Source of the DNA: a virus
Strand: one strand, 5' to 3'
Length of the DNA: 26,663 nt
Virus record (IMG/VR): IMGVR_UViG_3300046455_000050
Location: 1-26,663 of that record
Each line of letters starts with the position of its first letter. The first letter of the stretch is position 1. Shown here piece after piece: positions 26,519 to 26,663 of this stretch. A program made the translations under genes and the position numbers. A model generated the notes under the pieces. The model had not been told where the DNA came from. It ran no database searches and saw only the letters and a program-made list of their open reading frames with translations.

Positions 26519-26662
26519 CTACTTTGGAACACGGACCACCCTAATGTTCCCAGGGAGATGAATCTCTACCTGTCCCTGCATCGCCCTTGCAAGCTCCTCA
26601 GCCAGTGCTTTGGTTAGCTCATGGATGAGTGTAGGTGTCGGATTGACGGCCCGTGAGTAAGC
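26519..26662 (-). CDS. C-terminal end of a leftward gene (start outside the window)
   Basis: The minus-strand frame is open from the window edge to TAG at 26519-26521 and encodes 47 residues including LIHELTKALAEELARAMQGQ and ending EIHLPGNIRVVRVPK: an amphipathic helix followed by two strands. A terminator sits just downstream, which supports a real gene. It is transcribed toward nrdA, opposite to the tRNA-like genes. Function unknown. Confidence 0.65.
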   Translation of the reverse strand, partial: AYSRAVNPTPTLIHELTKALAEELARAMQGQVEIHLPGNIRVVRVPK

Positions 26663-26663
26663 C

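Overview
The window looks like part of a tailed-phage genome (podovirus-like gene content). It carries a T7-style replication and transcription set: single-subunit RNA polymerase, family A DNA polymerase, primase-helicase, 5'-3' exonuclease, endonuclease I and an acidic-tailed ssDNA-binding protein. This set is joined to a structural cassette whose capsid protein resembles the SU10/DUF5309 type rather than T7 gp10. Small accessory proteins containing ERADAEKDAARW-like strings resemble those of phages of Burkholderiales, so a beta-proteobacterial host is my best inference; nothing here proves the host.

Layout. 1-5410 (+): end of the major capsid gene, interrupted by a 225-nt group I intron, then a conserved small protein, head-tail adaptor, tail fibre with five 21-residue repeats, fibre chaperone, endolysin, two putative holin-type membrane proteins and a small structural protein. 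A strong terminator closes this block at 5421-5468. 5469-9120 (-) is a plasmid/lysogeny-like module: an origin-like region with two perfect DnaA boxes and iteron-like repeats, a winged-helix Rep candidate, a ParA ATPase with a probable DNA-binding partner, CTAG-rich candidate centromere sites, a lipoprotein, two small proteins and a tyrosine recombinase. 9125-20015 (-) is the long leftward operon of early and DNA-metabolism genes, with very tight overlaps and many proteins under 100 residues. The RNA polymerase gene (20040-22544, -) lies at its head behind a host-type promoter. 22557-23171 is a 615-bp divergent control region full of inverted repeats and a probable structured leader RNA. 23172-25845 (+) encodes both subunits of a class I ribonucleotide reductase. 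25846-26470 holds two unusual tRNA-like genes flanking a long hairpin with a CU-repeat loop. A leftward gene enters from the right edge.

How it fits together. Host RNA polymerase probably transcribes the phage polymerase gene first, and the phage enzyme then drives the rest. ThyX, NrdAB, a MazG-like protein and a DUF5664 protein shape the nucleotide pool for the T7-like replisome. The Rep/ori, ParA/partner and recombinase module suggests that the phage can persist as a low-copy plasmid: a phage-plasmid built on a T7-like replication core. The most unusual candidates are this module, the intron in the capsid gene, the nrdB leader RNA, and the CU-loop hairpin that is complementary to GAGAGAG-type ribosome-binding leaders of nrdB, thyX and mazG.
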